Assembly (NCBI RefSeq): GCF_003515775.1
Contig: NZ_QWEI01000001.1
Location: forward strand, 926,692-990,691
Reading direction: 5' to 3'
DNA length: 64,000 nt
DNA from: Ureibacillus yapensis
GTDB lineage: Bacteria > Bacillota > Bacilli > Bacillales_A > Planococcaceae
In this document: positions 1 through 7,480 of the stretch, one piece after another
How the letters are laid out: the number at the start of each line of letters is the position of its first letter
Numbering within the stretch: position 1 is the first letter of the stretch
Notes under the pieces: generated by a model
What the model saw: only the letters and a program-made list of their open reading frames with translations
Told to the model about the DNA's origin: nothing
Database searches by the model: none
Made by a program: the position numbers and the translations under genes

Positions 1-64
1 AATTATATCACTCTATGTGAAATAATGGAATTTAAGGATGGAACCAGAAAGGATTCGCTGTTAA

Positions 65-817
65 ATGGACAAAGCTTCAACAATCGGGTCGCTCGTGCAC
101 GGAGCCAACATTATTCACGTTGTTGCCCAAAGTGACACCCCACTAAAATTTACGGATATTCAAGAACAAACAGGAATTTCAAAAAGCAATCTTTATAAAT
201 ACTTGAACACTTTAACTCAACTGGATTTCCTTTATAGAGATATAAAACAAGGAAACTATACGCTGGGTTACAAGTTTCTTGAGTATGGCAATGCTGCCAT
301 GAAAAACAATGACGTTGCCAGCAAACTCTCTTCCTATTTTAAGGAAATTAGCAATCTTGCAAATATGACAACTTCTTTATCCGTCTGGTTGAACGATACA
401 CCCGTGATTACGAATATCTGGAATACAAACTATGGTTTAAATATCGGTGCTCAAATCGGAACAAAACTCCCACTGCTTTCAGCTGCAGGGAAAGTACATG
501 CAGCTTATGCAAATAGTGAGGAAATTTTCAATTGGATTGAACAAGAACAAAGCAAAGATTCCACTTTTTCCGTGGAAGCATTTCAACATGAATTGAATGA
601 AATACGCACATCCCGTATTGCTTTTGCAAAAGAACCACTAACAAAACATGTTTCATCCATGAGCATGCCCATTTTGGATTATAAAAATGAACTCGTTGCT
701 GCTTGTACAATCATTGGTTTTACAGAACAAGTCCCGAAAGATCAATCTTCCGAAATTGTTCAGAGAGTGATGGACATTAACAAATCAATGTCCCGTGCTT
801 TCGGCTATAAAGATTAG
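65..817 (+). CDS. IclR-family transcriptional regulator (first of two)
   Basis: A 250-residue IclR-type regulator with an N-terminal winged helix (about residues 5-65; the segment around GISKSNLYKYL is the recognition helix) followed by the effector-binding domain (about 80-245). It is a clear paralogue of the regulator at 2311-3069: both share LKFTDIQ, KSNLYKYL, the YTLG turn and a GAQIGT segment. It lies convergent to the hydroxylase gene and ends at a shared terminator. IclR proteins commonly control aromatic catabolism, so regulation of this island is the natural inference; the effector (3-hydroxybenzoate, gentisate or a ring-cleavage product) is unknown. The ATG follows an AGAAAGGAT-like ribosome site. 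Its promoter lies at or beyond the window edge. Confidence 0.85.
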   Translation: MDKASTIGSLVHGANIIHVVAQSDTPLKFTDIQEQTGISKSNLYKYLNTLTQLDFLYRDIKQGNYTLGYKFLEYGNAAMKNNDVASKLSSYFKEISNLANMTTSLSVWLNDTPVITNIWNTNYGLNIGAQIGTKLPLLSAAGKVHAAYANSEEIFNWIEQEQSKDSTFSVEAFQHELNEIRTSRIAFAKEPLTKHVSSMSMPILDYKNELVAACTIIGFTEQVPKDQSSEIVQRVMDINKSMSRAFGYKD

Positions 818-820
818 TAT

Positions 821-854
821 AAAATGCGTTAGACAGAATACTCTAACGCATTTT
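821..854. terminator. bidirectional terminator
   Basis: A perfect 13-bp inverted repeat (AAAATGCGTTAGA with its complement, 8-nt loop) has T-rich flanks on both strands. It serves the converging IclR gene and hydroxylase gene. Confidence 0.85.
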
Positions 855-872
855 AATTTTATGGAAAGAAGC

Positions 873-2081
873 TTAAGATTTGATTAAATTTTCAGCTTCT
901 TTTTTATATTTATTGAAAATTCCGTATAGGAAATCTACTGCATAGAAATCTTGTGCTTTATGTCTTGCGAATGCTGCATTACGCATCATGATCAACACTT
1001 TATCTTCAGCATGGATGATTTCTCCCCAGTTGCGTGCACTAGTTTGAACCATTGCAGAACGTGGAATGCGAATCTCTTGATATTTTTTGAATGCTTCTTC
1101 GTAAGAGTCGTTGGCTTTTAATTGTTCACCCAAAATGTAAGAGTCCTCTAACGCTTGAACTCCACCTTGTGCAAGGTATTGAAGCATTGGGTGAGCTGCA
1201 TCCCCAAGCAATGCAACGTTTCCTTCTGTCCAATTGTCAATTGGAAGACGGTCATACATTGGCCAACGGAATTGACGGTTGATAAATTTGATTGCATTTT
1301 CTACTAATGGGTGTGCACCTTCAAAACGTTTTGCCATTTCGTCTGGATTACCCCAATCTTCTTTCGTTGCATCATATGATTTAAATACAACTACTTGGTT
1401 GTATAACTCGCCACGACGTACTGGATATTGCACCATGTGAAGGTTTGGACCGATCCACATAATCACATCATCCATATTTAAGTTTGCGTCGCTTGATACT
1501 TCTTCAATTGGAATCGTACCACGGTAAGCTACATAAGTAGAGTTGATTGGTTCGTCATTAGCGAACTTCTTGCGGATATTTGATTTTAATCCGTCCGCGC
1601 CAATTACCGCTTCAGCTGTATATGTTTCGCCATTTTGGTTTGTAATTGTTACAGTTCCATTGTTTTGTTCCGCACTTTGGATAGCTTGGTTGTTGAAGAA
1701 TTTGATGTTGTCAATTTTTTGGCATGCCTCGAATAACACGCGGTGTAAATCTGAACGATGCAGCACCACATAAGGTTGCCCAAATTCTTTTTGGAATGCT
1801 TCTCCTAAATCCAAAGTTGCTAATTCTTTCGCTGTATAAACATCCTTCAGAACCAGACGTTTCGGCAATACTGCCACTTTTAGGATTTCCTCTTTTACGC
1901 CAAGATAATCCAACACTTCTAAGGCATTCGGAGCTAATTGAATCCCCGCACCAACTTCCCCAAACTCAGGTGCTTGCTCAAAAACGGAAATGGATTTTCC
2001 AGTATTTTTAGAAATTGAAAGAGCAGCTGCTAAACCGCCAATTCCCCCACCTACTACGATGATATCGCTTACATTTGCCAT
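873..2081 (-). CDS. FAD-dependent aromatic monooxygenase, probable 3-hydroxybenzoate 6-hydroxylase
   Basis: A 402-residue class A flavoprotein monooxygenase. Visible motifs are the Rossmann GxGxxG (VVGGGIGG, residues 9-16), the DG motif (GADG, 161-164) and the second FAD motif (LLGDAAHPMLQYLAQGG, from about 291). The stretch HPMLQYLAQGG resembles 3-hydroxybenzoate 6-hydroxylases and salicylate hydroxylases. With gentisate dioxygenase nearby, conversion of 3-hydroxybenzoate to gentisate (NAD(P)H, O2) is the most economical assignment; 5-hydroxylation of salicylate would give the same product. Cytosolic. It is transcribed from a divergent promoter shared with an IclR gene and has an AGGGGGA ribosome site. 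Family confidence is high, substrate confidence moderate. Confidence 0.85.
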   Translation of the reverse strand: MANVSDIIVVGGGIGGLAAALSISKNTGKSISVFEQAPEFGEVGAGIQLAPNALEVLDYLGVKEEILKVAVLPKRLVLKDVYTAKELATLDLGEAFQKEFGQPYVVLHRSDLHRVLFEACQKIDNIKFFNNQAIQSAEQNNGTVTITNQNGETYTAEAVIGADGLKSNIRKKFANDEPINSTYVAYRGTIPIEEVSSDANLNMDDVIMWIGPNLHMVQYPVRRGELYNQVVVFKSYDATKEDWGNPDEMAKRFEGAHPLVENAIKFINRQFRWPMYDRLPIDNWTEGNVALLGDAAHPMLQYLAQGGVQALEDSYILGEQLKANDSYEEAFKKYQEIRIPRSAMVQTSARNWGEIIHAEDKVLIMMRNAAFARHKAQDFYAVDFLYGIFNKYKKEAENLIKS

Positions 2082-2120
2082 ATATTTTTTCCCCCTAATC
2101 TGCTATATAGTCCACAAATA

Positions 2121-2135
2121 GAGAACCGCGTTCTC
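2121..2135. promoter_or_regulatory. candidate operator (palindrome at the hydroxylase start site)
   Basis: A perfect inverted repeat, GAGAAC-CGC-GTTCTC, lies just downstream of the predicted transcription start of the hydroxylase gene and about 65 bp upstream of the neighbouring IclR gene's promoter. This is a classic repressor position, and the IclR protein encoded next door is the obvious candidate ligand. The repeat is seen directly; binding is inferred. Confidence 0.55.
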
Positions 2136-2146
2136 GTTAATAGAAA

Positions 2147-2174
2147 TTTATAACACTTTTCACCCTTTCGTCAA
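2147..2174 (-). promoter_or_regulatory. sigma-A promoter of the hydroxylase gene
   Basis: On the minus strand a TTGACG -35 (2169-2174) and a TATAAA -10 (2147-2152) are separated by 16 bp. The predicted start is near 2140, leaving a leader of roughly 60 nt. Confidence 0.55.
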
Positions 2175-2198
2175 CAAAAAATTTAAAAGATTTAGAAA

Positions 2199-2227
2199 TT
2201 TGTATATAAACCAAATTTTGTTATAAT
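2199..2227 (+). promoter_or_regulatory. probable promoter of the second IclR gene
   Basis: A consensus TATAAT (2222-2227) lies 17 bp downstream of a weak TTTGTA -35. The initiation codon is about 80 nt further on, preceded by AAGGAGGAG. Confidence 0.5.
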
Positions 2228-2310
2228 AGCAAACTAATCAAAGAAAAAGCCTGAACAATTCTTTTTTCTTCGCAGGAAAATCAAGCAACTATAATCCAAG
2301 GAGGAGCACT

Positions 2311-3069
2311 ATGACTACGAAAAACAAAGTCTCGGTCATTCAATCACTGCAAGTTGGACTGAAGCTATTGGATGTGTTGGCCGAACAAAAAGAGCCTTTG
2401 AAATTTACTGATATACAAAACTTAACTTCCATGACCAAGAGCAATCTATATAAATACCTTTCCACTCTTTGCGAATTTGGAGCTGTTTACCGAAACCCGG
2501 TAACCAATACATATACATTGGGGCAAAAACTAATAAAACTGGGCAACATCGCCATGGGGCAATCGTCAATTATTGAACTTGTCATTCCATACTTAAAAAA
2601 AATCAACGAAAATACAAATTTAACGGCTTTACTTGCCATTCCATCGGTTAATGGCCCTCTTGTCACCTACATTTCCAGTGCAGACTATGGAATCAATATT
2701 GGTGCACAAATTGGAACGACTTTACCGCTTTCATCATCAACAGGCATCATCTACTCCGCTTTTCCGAACGCACATTTGCAGGAATGGCTTGAAAATGAAA
2801 AATCCAAAATGACGAAGGCGGAGCTGCAAACCTTTGAATATGAAAAAGAAAATGCGAGAAAGCGGTTTTTTGCATCAAAAATTGAGCCACTGATCGAACA
2901 TGTTTCAAGTTTTAGTGTTCCCATTTTAAATTTTAGCGATGAGCTGATTGGAGCCATTACCATCGTCGGCTATACGGAAATTGTACCGAAAGCGGCAGAA
3001 CACCCTACCGGCCAAATCGTCCTTGAAATCGCCCAGCAAGTTTCCGACTACTATGGACACTCTAAATAG
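2311..3069 (+). CDS. IclR-family transcriptional regulator (second of two)
   Basis: A 252-residue IclR regulator with a winged helix (about residues 8-68, recognition segment around MTKSNLYKYL) and a ligand-binding domain (about 85-245). It is divergent from the hydroxylase gene and upstream of the hydrolase-dioxygenase genes, the usual place for a pathway-specific regulator. It is paralogous to the protein at 65-817, suggesting duplication within the island and possible division of labour between uptake and catabolism. The start is fixed by AAGGAGGAG eight bases before the ATG. Whether it activates or represses cannot be told from sequence. Confidence 0.85.
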   Translation: MTTKNKVSVIQSLQVGLKLLDVLAEQKEPLKFTDIQNLTSMTKSNLYKYLSTLCEFGAVYRNPVTNTYTLGQKLIKLGNIAMGQSSIIELVIPYLKKINENTNLTALLAIPSVNGPLVTYISSADYGINIGAQIGTTLPLSSSTGIIYSAFPNAHLQEWLENEKSKMTKAELQTFEYEKENARKRFFASKIEPLIEHVSSFSVPILNFSDELIGAITIVGYTEIVPKAAEHPTGQIVLEIAQQVSDYYGHSK

Positions 3070-3136
3070 CGGCTTAAAGTCTGCTAGATAGAGAGGAAAA
3101 GACAAATTAATCCATCTTTTCTGAAAATAAATAACA

Positions 3137-3191
3137 TTGACTTTTTTTTGAGAAGATATTAATCTTTTTATAAATAGTGAACTTTTTTCAC
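3137..3191 (+). promoter_or_regulatory. promoter region of the hydrolase-dioxygenase unit with an inverted repeat
   Basis: TTGACT (3137-3142) could pair with a poor -10 at 3160, or TTGAGA (3148) with TATAAA (3169-3174) at short spacing. Immediately downstream GTGAA-N5-TTCAC (3177-3191) forms an inverted repeat that could be a regulator site. The exact -10 is uncertain. Confidence 0.4.
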
Positions 3192-3224
3192 CATTGGAGA
3201 ATATGATTTTTTAGGGGGATCTCA

Positions 3225-4175
3225 ATGAAACTTATAAACTACACAGCAGCAGGATATACAAGAGCGGGAGCGATTGTAGAAGATAAAGTAATCGATTTAA
3301 ACTATGCGTATCAAGCACAACTAAAAGCGGAAGGCAAATATCGTTATGAAGAAATCGCGCATGCCTTTGTACCGGCGACTGCAGACGAGTTATATCAAGG
3401 GGGCAAAGAATCTCTTCAACTTGCTCAAGGTGCAATCGATTTCATCCTAGCCAACCCGGAAAGCTTTGATAAAAAGGTGATTTTCAATAAAGAAGAAGTA
3501 AAAGTTGAAGCACCTGTTCAAAAACCAGGAAAAATCATTTGTGTGGGCCACAACTATCGTGAACACATTTTGGAAATGGGACGCGAACTTCCTTCTAACC
3601 CAGTTATTTTCGCGAAATTCGCCAATACAATTTTAGGACCGGATGACGATATTCCATTCTATCCAATTTCAGACCAACTTGACTATGAAGCGGAATTCAC
3701 TTTCGTAGTCGGAAAGCAAGCACGCAACGTATCCGAAGAAGATGCACTTGATTATGTAGCAGGCTACACAATTACAAACGACGTAACATACCGCGATATT
3801 CAACGTCGTACACTACAATGGCTGCAAGGTAAAACAGTTGACGGTTCTGCACCAATGGGACCTTACTTGGTAACTTCAGATGAATTGCAAGATCCATCAG
3901 GCCTGGATGTAGTATTAAAAGTAAATGGTGAAGTTCGCCAAAAAACAAATACTGCAAACCTAGTATTCGATGTGAAAAAACTGGTTTCATTCTTGTCGAA
4001 CTTAATGACGCTAGAACCAGGAGACGTTGTCTTGACAGGTACTCCAGGTGGTGTAGGAGTAGCGATGGATCCTCCTCAATTCTTGAAAGATGGCGATGTT
4101 GTAACAATCGAAATCGATAAAGTCGGTACACTTGAGAACAAAGTAAAAGCGACAGAAGTGGTTCCAACGGTTTAA
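3225..4175 (+). CDS. fumarylacetoacetate hydrolase-family enzyme, probable fumarylpyruvate or maleylpyruvate hydrolase
   Basis: A 316-residue FAH-family hydrolase. An N-terminal segment (1-95) precedes the catalytic fold. Metal ligands are visible as Glu155 and Glu157 (DYEAEF) and Asp186 (TNDVTYRD); VGHNYREH (about 107-114) and the late GTPGGVG (about 273) are family signatures. It would cleave the gentisate ring-fission product: fumarylpyruvate to fumarate and pyruvate after isomerisation, or maleylpyruvate to maleate and pyruvate directly. Because no isomerase is encoded nearby, the second reaction must stay open. It precedes gentisate dioxygenase in the same orientation, with a hairpin between them. 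AGGGGGAT supports the ATG. Confidence 0.87.
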   Translation: MKLINYTAAGYTRAGAIVEDKVIDLNYAYQAQLKAEGKYRYEEIAHAFVPATADELYQGGKESLQLAQGAIDFILANPESFDKKVIFNKEEVKVEAPVQKPGKIICVGHNYREHILEMGRELPSNPVIFAKFANTILGPDDDIPFYPISDQLDYEAEFTFVVGKQARNVSEEDALDYVAGYTITNDVTYRDIQRRTLQWLQGKTVDGSAPMGPYLVTSDELQDPSGLDVVLKVNGEVRQKTNTANLVFDVKKLVSFLSNLMTLEPGDVVLTGTPGGVGVAMDPPQFLKDGDVVTIEIDKVGTLENKVKATEVVPTV

Positions 4176-4206
4176 GAATCAAGATATCAAGGGAACGGAA
4201 GGGTCT

Positions 4207-4240
4207 GAGTAGTGTTTGGGTTCACTACTCCCCTTTTCTT
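4207..4240 (+). terminator. intercistronic hairpin (terminator or attenuator)
   Basis: GAGTAGTG pairs with CACTACTC across an 8-nt loop and is followed by CCCCTTTTCTT. It lies between hydrolase and dioxygenase genes and would reduce read-through rather than separate unrelated units. Confidence 0.6.
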
Positions 4241-4271
4241 ATAAAAAATAAAATGTAAAGGGGATTTCAAT

Positions 4272-5396
4272 ATGGGTGAAGTAAGTCAAGAAGTAAAAGA
4301 GTTTATGAAAAGTTCAATTGTAACCGATTACACAAAAGACATTCAACAGTACAACCTTGGGCCTCTTTGGGAAGCAATCCCGGAAATCATGAACAAAACG
4401 CCACAACCTCACGCGGAAGCGTACCTTTGGAGCGATGAGTTAATTAAAAAGAAAATGGCGGAAGCCGCACAAATTTTCACGCCTGAACGCGGTGGTGAAC
4501 GCCGTGCGATCTACTTCCAAAATCCTGGTTTAACATACCGTAAACCATGGGGCTGGGCTTCTACAACGCAAACTATCTATGCAGCGGTGCAAATGTTATT
4601 GCCAGGTGAAAAAGCACCCTCCCACCGTCACTCGCAAAGTGCCCTGCGCTTCATCTCTGAAGGCTCAGGTGCATATACAATCGTGCAAGGCGAACGTATT
4701 TTCATGGAAGAAGGCGATTTCTTAATCACGCCTAAAAACTTATGGCACGGCCACGAGCATTTGGGAACGGAACCGATGCTCTGGATGGATGCACTTGATA
4801 TTCCGACGATCTACTCGATTGGCGGTACATTCTTTGAACCATTCGAAGACGGTCTGCAACAGCCGGATATTCCAGATAACTTCACTGAAAAACGCTACCG
4901 CGGCGGTATGGTTCGTCCTGTTGGCGACGATAAATATACGGTTGCTCCACTTGCCAACTATAAATGGGACCGTACAGTAGAAGGCATTAAAGGGTTAATG
5001 GAATTCGATCCAGATCCACATCACGGCTTTGCGGTGGAATACATCAATCCATCAACAGGTAAATCTGCCAACCCTACTTTAGGTACAAGAATGCAGCATT
5101 TACCAAAAGGTTTCCATACAAAAGCGTTGCGCCATACACATTCAACAGTTTACCAAGTTCATAGAGGATCTGGTTACACTGTCATTAATGGTGTTCGTTT
5201 TGACTGGAAAAAAGGCGATTATTTCGTAGTGCCAAACTGGGCTTGGTATGAGCATGTTGCTTCTGAAGACTCTTACCTATTCTCGGTTAACGATATTCCG
5301 ATTATGGATCGTTTCGATTTGGAACAAGAGCAAGCATACGAATCAAACAACGGCCACCAAACCGTTACGGGCGAATTCAAAGCGGCATTCCGTTAA
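4272..5396 (+). CDS. gentisate 1,2-dioxygenase
   Basis: A 374-residue bicupin Fe(II) dioxygenase that opens the ring of gentisate with O2 to give maleylpyruvate. The first cupin carries the iron ligands His118 and His120 (SHRHSQSALRF) and probably His159 (LWHGHEH). The degenerate second cupin begins near LRHTHSTVYQVH and ends with WYEH. Length and the RHSQSALRFISEG signature match bacterial gentisate dioxygenases. It is cytosolic and is the diagnostic enzyme of the island. AAAGGGGAT upstream of the ATG is the ribosome site, and a strong terminator follows. Confidence 0.93.
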   Translation: MGEVSQEVKEFMKSSIVTDYTKDIQQYNLGPLWEAIPEIMNKTPQPHAEAYLWSDELIKKKMAEAAQIFTPERGGERRAIYFQNPGLTYRKPWGWASTTQTIYAAVQMLLPGEKAPSHRHSQSALRFISEGSGAYTIVQGERIFMEEGDFLITPKNLWHGHEHLGTEPMLWMDALDIPTIYSIGGTFFEPFEDGLQQPDIPDNFTEKRYRGGMVRPVGDDKYTVAPLANYKWDRTVEGIKGLMEFDPDPHHGFAVEYINPSTGKSANPTLGTRMQHLPKGFHTKALRHTHSTVYQVHRGSGYTVINGVRFDWKKGDYFVVPNWAWYEHVASEDSYLFSVNDIPIMDRFDLEQEQAYESNNGHQTVTGEFKAAFR

Positions 5397-5446
5397 TCTT
5401 CCTCTTTATATTGAATAAAAGAATAATATATTTATTATATTGAAAT

Positions 5447-5489
5447 AAGGGTAGAATTTAGATTTCATTCTAAGTTCCACCCTTTTTTT
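5447..5489 (+). terminator. terminator after gentisate dioxygenase
   Basis: Sixteen-base arms starting AAGGGT and ending ACCCTT, with one mismatch and one G-U pair, enclose a 6-nt loop and are followed by a long T run. Confidence 0.9.
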
Positions 5490-5575
5490 CTTTGGCCTCA
5501 AAAGTTTTTTCTTTGAAAAAAGGGAGAGTACCAATAATTAATTAGTTTTGAACATTTTAATTTTTCAAAATATTA

Positions 5576-5604
5576 TTGACATCTTTGTGTCGATTTTTTA
5601 TATT
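5576..5604 (+). promoter_or_regulatory. sigma-A promoter of the TRAP transporter operon
   Basis: A perfect TTGACA (5576-5581) and TATATT (5599-5604) are separated by 17 bp. The predicted start near 5611 leaves an unusually long leader of about 215 nt that contains the sites described next. Confidence 0.75.
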
Positions 5605-5648
5605 ATAAGAGAATTGATTTCCCTATTTGGGGAAAAATAGTAGATTAA

Positions 5649-5664
5649 ATGAAAACGCTTTTTT
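5649..5664 (+). promoter_or_regulatory. CcpA catabolite-responsive element (cre)
   Basis: ATGAAAACGCTTTTTT matches the consensus WTGNAARCGNWWWCAW at 14 of 16 positions, including the central AARCG core. It lies about 40 bp downstream of the predicted start, a roadblock position, implying repression of aromatic uptake when preferred sugars are present. Confidence 0.65.
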
Positions 5665-5692
5665 TCTAGAATAGTTCTATTATTTTCTAGAA
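5664..5692. promoter_or_regulatory. paired TTCTAGAA palindromes, candidate operator
   Basis: Two identical 8-bp palindromes TTCTAGAA (5664-5671 and 5685-5692) lie exactly 21 bp apart, two helical turns, and flank ATAG-TT-CTAT, itself an inverted repeat. This arrangement suits a dimer-of-dimers regulator such as an IclR protein. The 3' site abuts the cre. Confidence 0.45.
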
Positions 5693-5825
5693 GATAAGGA
5701 TTTGCCATTCAAATATGGTATTTAGGTTGCTTTAGCTTGTCTGTTCACTATTGATTTTTTAGTTAATAGAATCGCATATCAGTGACCTTTATATAAACAA
5801 AGGGAGATTTTAAGGGGGATTATCT

Positions 5826-6860
5826 ATGAAATTTAAGAAGTATTGGTTATTGCTAGTATTATCTATTGCCGCCGCTATTTTAACAGCCTGTGTCGAAAAC
5901 AACGACTCAGCAGCTCCACAAGGAAATAGCGAAGGTTCAAGCGAGGGAGATACACGTACATTCAAAATAGCACACGTTGTACAAGAATCCCATGTGTGGA
6001 ATGCTACAGCAGTGAAATTCGGGGAAGAATTATCCGCTCTTTCAGACGGAAGACTAAATGTTGATATCTACCCTGCTTCCCAACTTGGAGCTGAAGCCGA
6101 TATGGTGCAGCAGATTGAAACGGGGACAGTTGATTTTGGATTTATCACAAACGCTTATATGAGTACTCGCGAAGATTCATTAAATGCTTGGTTCATGCCC
6201 TACTTGTTTAATAATTTAGAAGAAGCTGTGGCAATGCGTGATTCCGAAGAAGCCAAGCAAATGCTGGAGGCTTTGAGTTCACAAGGTTTGGTTGGACTGG
6301 ATTTTGCTTTTGCCGGTAACCGCCACGTATTAATGAAGGACGGTTTTGCAGAAACACCTGAAGATTTGAAAGGGAAAAAGATTCGTATCATCGGCAGCCC
6401 TGCAATGCAATCTTACTGGGAAAAAGTTGGTGCCGGTCCTACAGCAATGCCTTTATCGGAAGTTTATACTTCCCTGCAAACTGGTGTTATTGATGGAATT
6501 GACATCGATTTGGATGCCCTTGCAACTGAAAAATATTATGAAACTGCAAAGTATTTAACACTAACAAATCAAATGACCTTCCCTACTGTGATTGTCATGA
6601 GTCAGAAAATCTATGATGAATTATCTCCTGAAGATCAAGATATTGTTAAACAAGCGATGAAAACCGCTGTTGACTGGGGTGTTGAGGAAGCGGTTAAACG
6701 TGAAGCATCGAACTTGGAAACTTTGAAAGCAGCGGGAGTTGAAGTGCAGGAGAGCATCGATACTGCACCATTCCAGGCGGTAACAGATGAAGTACGCAAA
6801 GAGTTTTCCGATAAATCAGATATCGTTAAATCATTTATAGAAACGGTTGAGAGTAAGTAA
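5826..6860 (+). CDS. TRAP transporter substrate-binding lipoprotein (DctP family)
   Basis: A 344-residue solute-binding protein. It has a lipoprotein signal peptide with lipobox LTAC (Cys22), a low-complexity linker, then the DctP fold (about 45-340). The segment around GKKIRIIGSPAMQSYWEKVGA contains the conserved arginine expected to bind the substrate carboxylate. It is anchored outside the membrane and delivers an organic acid to the DctQ-DctM pair. Given the neighbours, an aromatic acid such as 3-hydroxybenzoate or gentisate is the inferred cargo, although most DctP proteins bind C4-dicarboxylates or sugar acids. AAGGGGGAT precedes the ATG. A hairpin separates it from the membrane genes. 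Confidence 0.9.
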   Translation: MKFKKYWLLLVLSIAAAILTACVENNDSAAPQGNSEGSSEGDTRTFKIAHVVQESHVWNATAVKFGEELSALSDGRLNVDIYPASQLGAEADMVQQIETGTVDFGFITNAYMSTREDSLNAWFMPYLFNNLEEAVAMRDSEEAKQMLEALSSQGLVGLDFAFAGNRHVLMKDGFAETPEDLKGKKIRIIGSPAMQSYWEKVGAGPTAMPLSEVYTSLQTGVIDGIDIDLDALATEKYYETAKYLTLTNQMTFPTVIVMSQKIYDELSPEDQDIVKQAMKTAVDWGVEEAVKREASNLETLKAAGVEVQESIDTAPFQAVTDEVRKEFSDKSDIVKSFIETVESK

Positions 6861-6898
6861 TCTTTTCAATAATTAATGTTTCATGCATCAATAAGCCT

Positions 6899-6950
6899 GG
6901 GACTTTCTCACTTATCAATTTTAGATAAGCGCAGAAGTCCCCTTTTATTT
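6899..6950 (+). terminator. attenuating terminator between binding-protein and membrane genes
   Basis: GGGACTT...CACTTATC pairs with GATAAG...AAGTCCCC and is followed by TTTTATTT. Partial read-through would leave more binding protein than permease. Confidence 0.8.
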
Positions 6951-6979
6951 AAAAAATCTATTAGATTGAAGGTGAGGAT

Positions 6980-7480
6980 ATGAAAGTTCTAAATAAAGTA
7001 AGCGATGCCGTTTTCAGATTCGAAAAGTGGCTTGCTGTTCTTCTTGCTCTTTTGTTGCTTGTCGCTCTCGCTGGAGGCGTATTATATCGCTATTTGCTAA
7101 AACTGCCTTTATTCTGGGCGGATGAGTTGGCCATTTTCTGTTTGATCTGGATGACTTTTGTTGGTGGCAGCATGAGCTTAAAAGTAAAAGAAGCTCCAAC
7201 GATTAACCTTCTAACGGATACTGTGTCACCCAAAATGAAGAGGGTTTTTCTCATTCTTAGCAATGTTATTTTATTAGTATTCACAGCTTATATTTTGTAC
7301 TTATCCTACTATTGGCTAAGTGCTTCAAATATTAAAGTTCAAACCTCTACAGCCATGAATATGCCGAAAATATACTCTTATTTAAGTATACCCGTAAGTT
7401 TTATTTGTACAGCCATTCATTTGCTTAATTCAACGGTAATGGCCCTTCTGGGAAGAGAAGAAAAAGGAGGACTCCAATAA
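6980..7480 (+). CDS. TRAP transporter small permease subunit (DctQ family)
   Basis: A 166-residue membrane protein with four predicted transmembrane segments (roughly residues 16-38, 50-68, 88-110 and 129-150) and the DctQ signature FWADELAIFCLIWMTFVG near the second helix. It pairs with the large subunit and the lipoprotein to form a sodium-driven TRAP system. Its stop codon overlaps the start of the next gene (TAATG), indicating translational coupling. AAGGTGAGGAT is the ribosome site. Confidence 0.9.
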   Translation: MKVLNKVSDAVFRFEKWLAVLLALLLLVALAGGVLYRYLLKLPLFWADELAIFCLIWMTFVGGSMSLKVKEAPTINLLTDTVSPKMKRVFLILSNVILLVFTAYILYLSYYWLSASNIKVQTSTAMNMPKIYSYLSIPVSFICTAIHLLNSTVMALLGREEKGGLQ

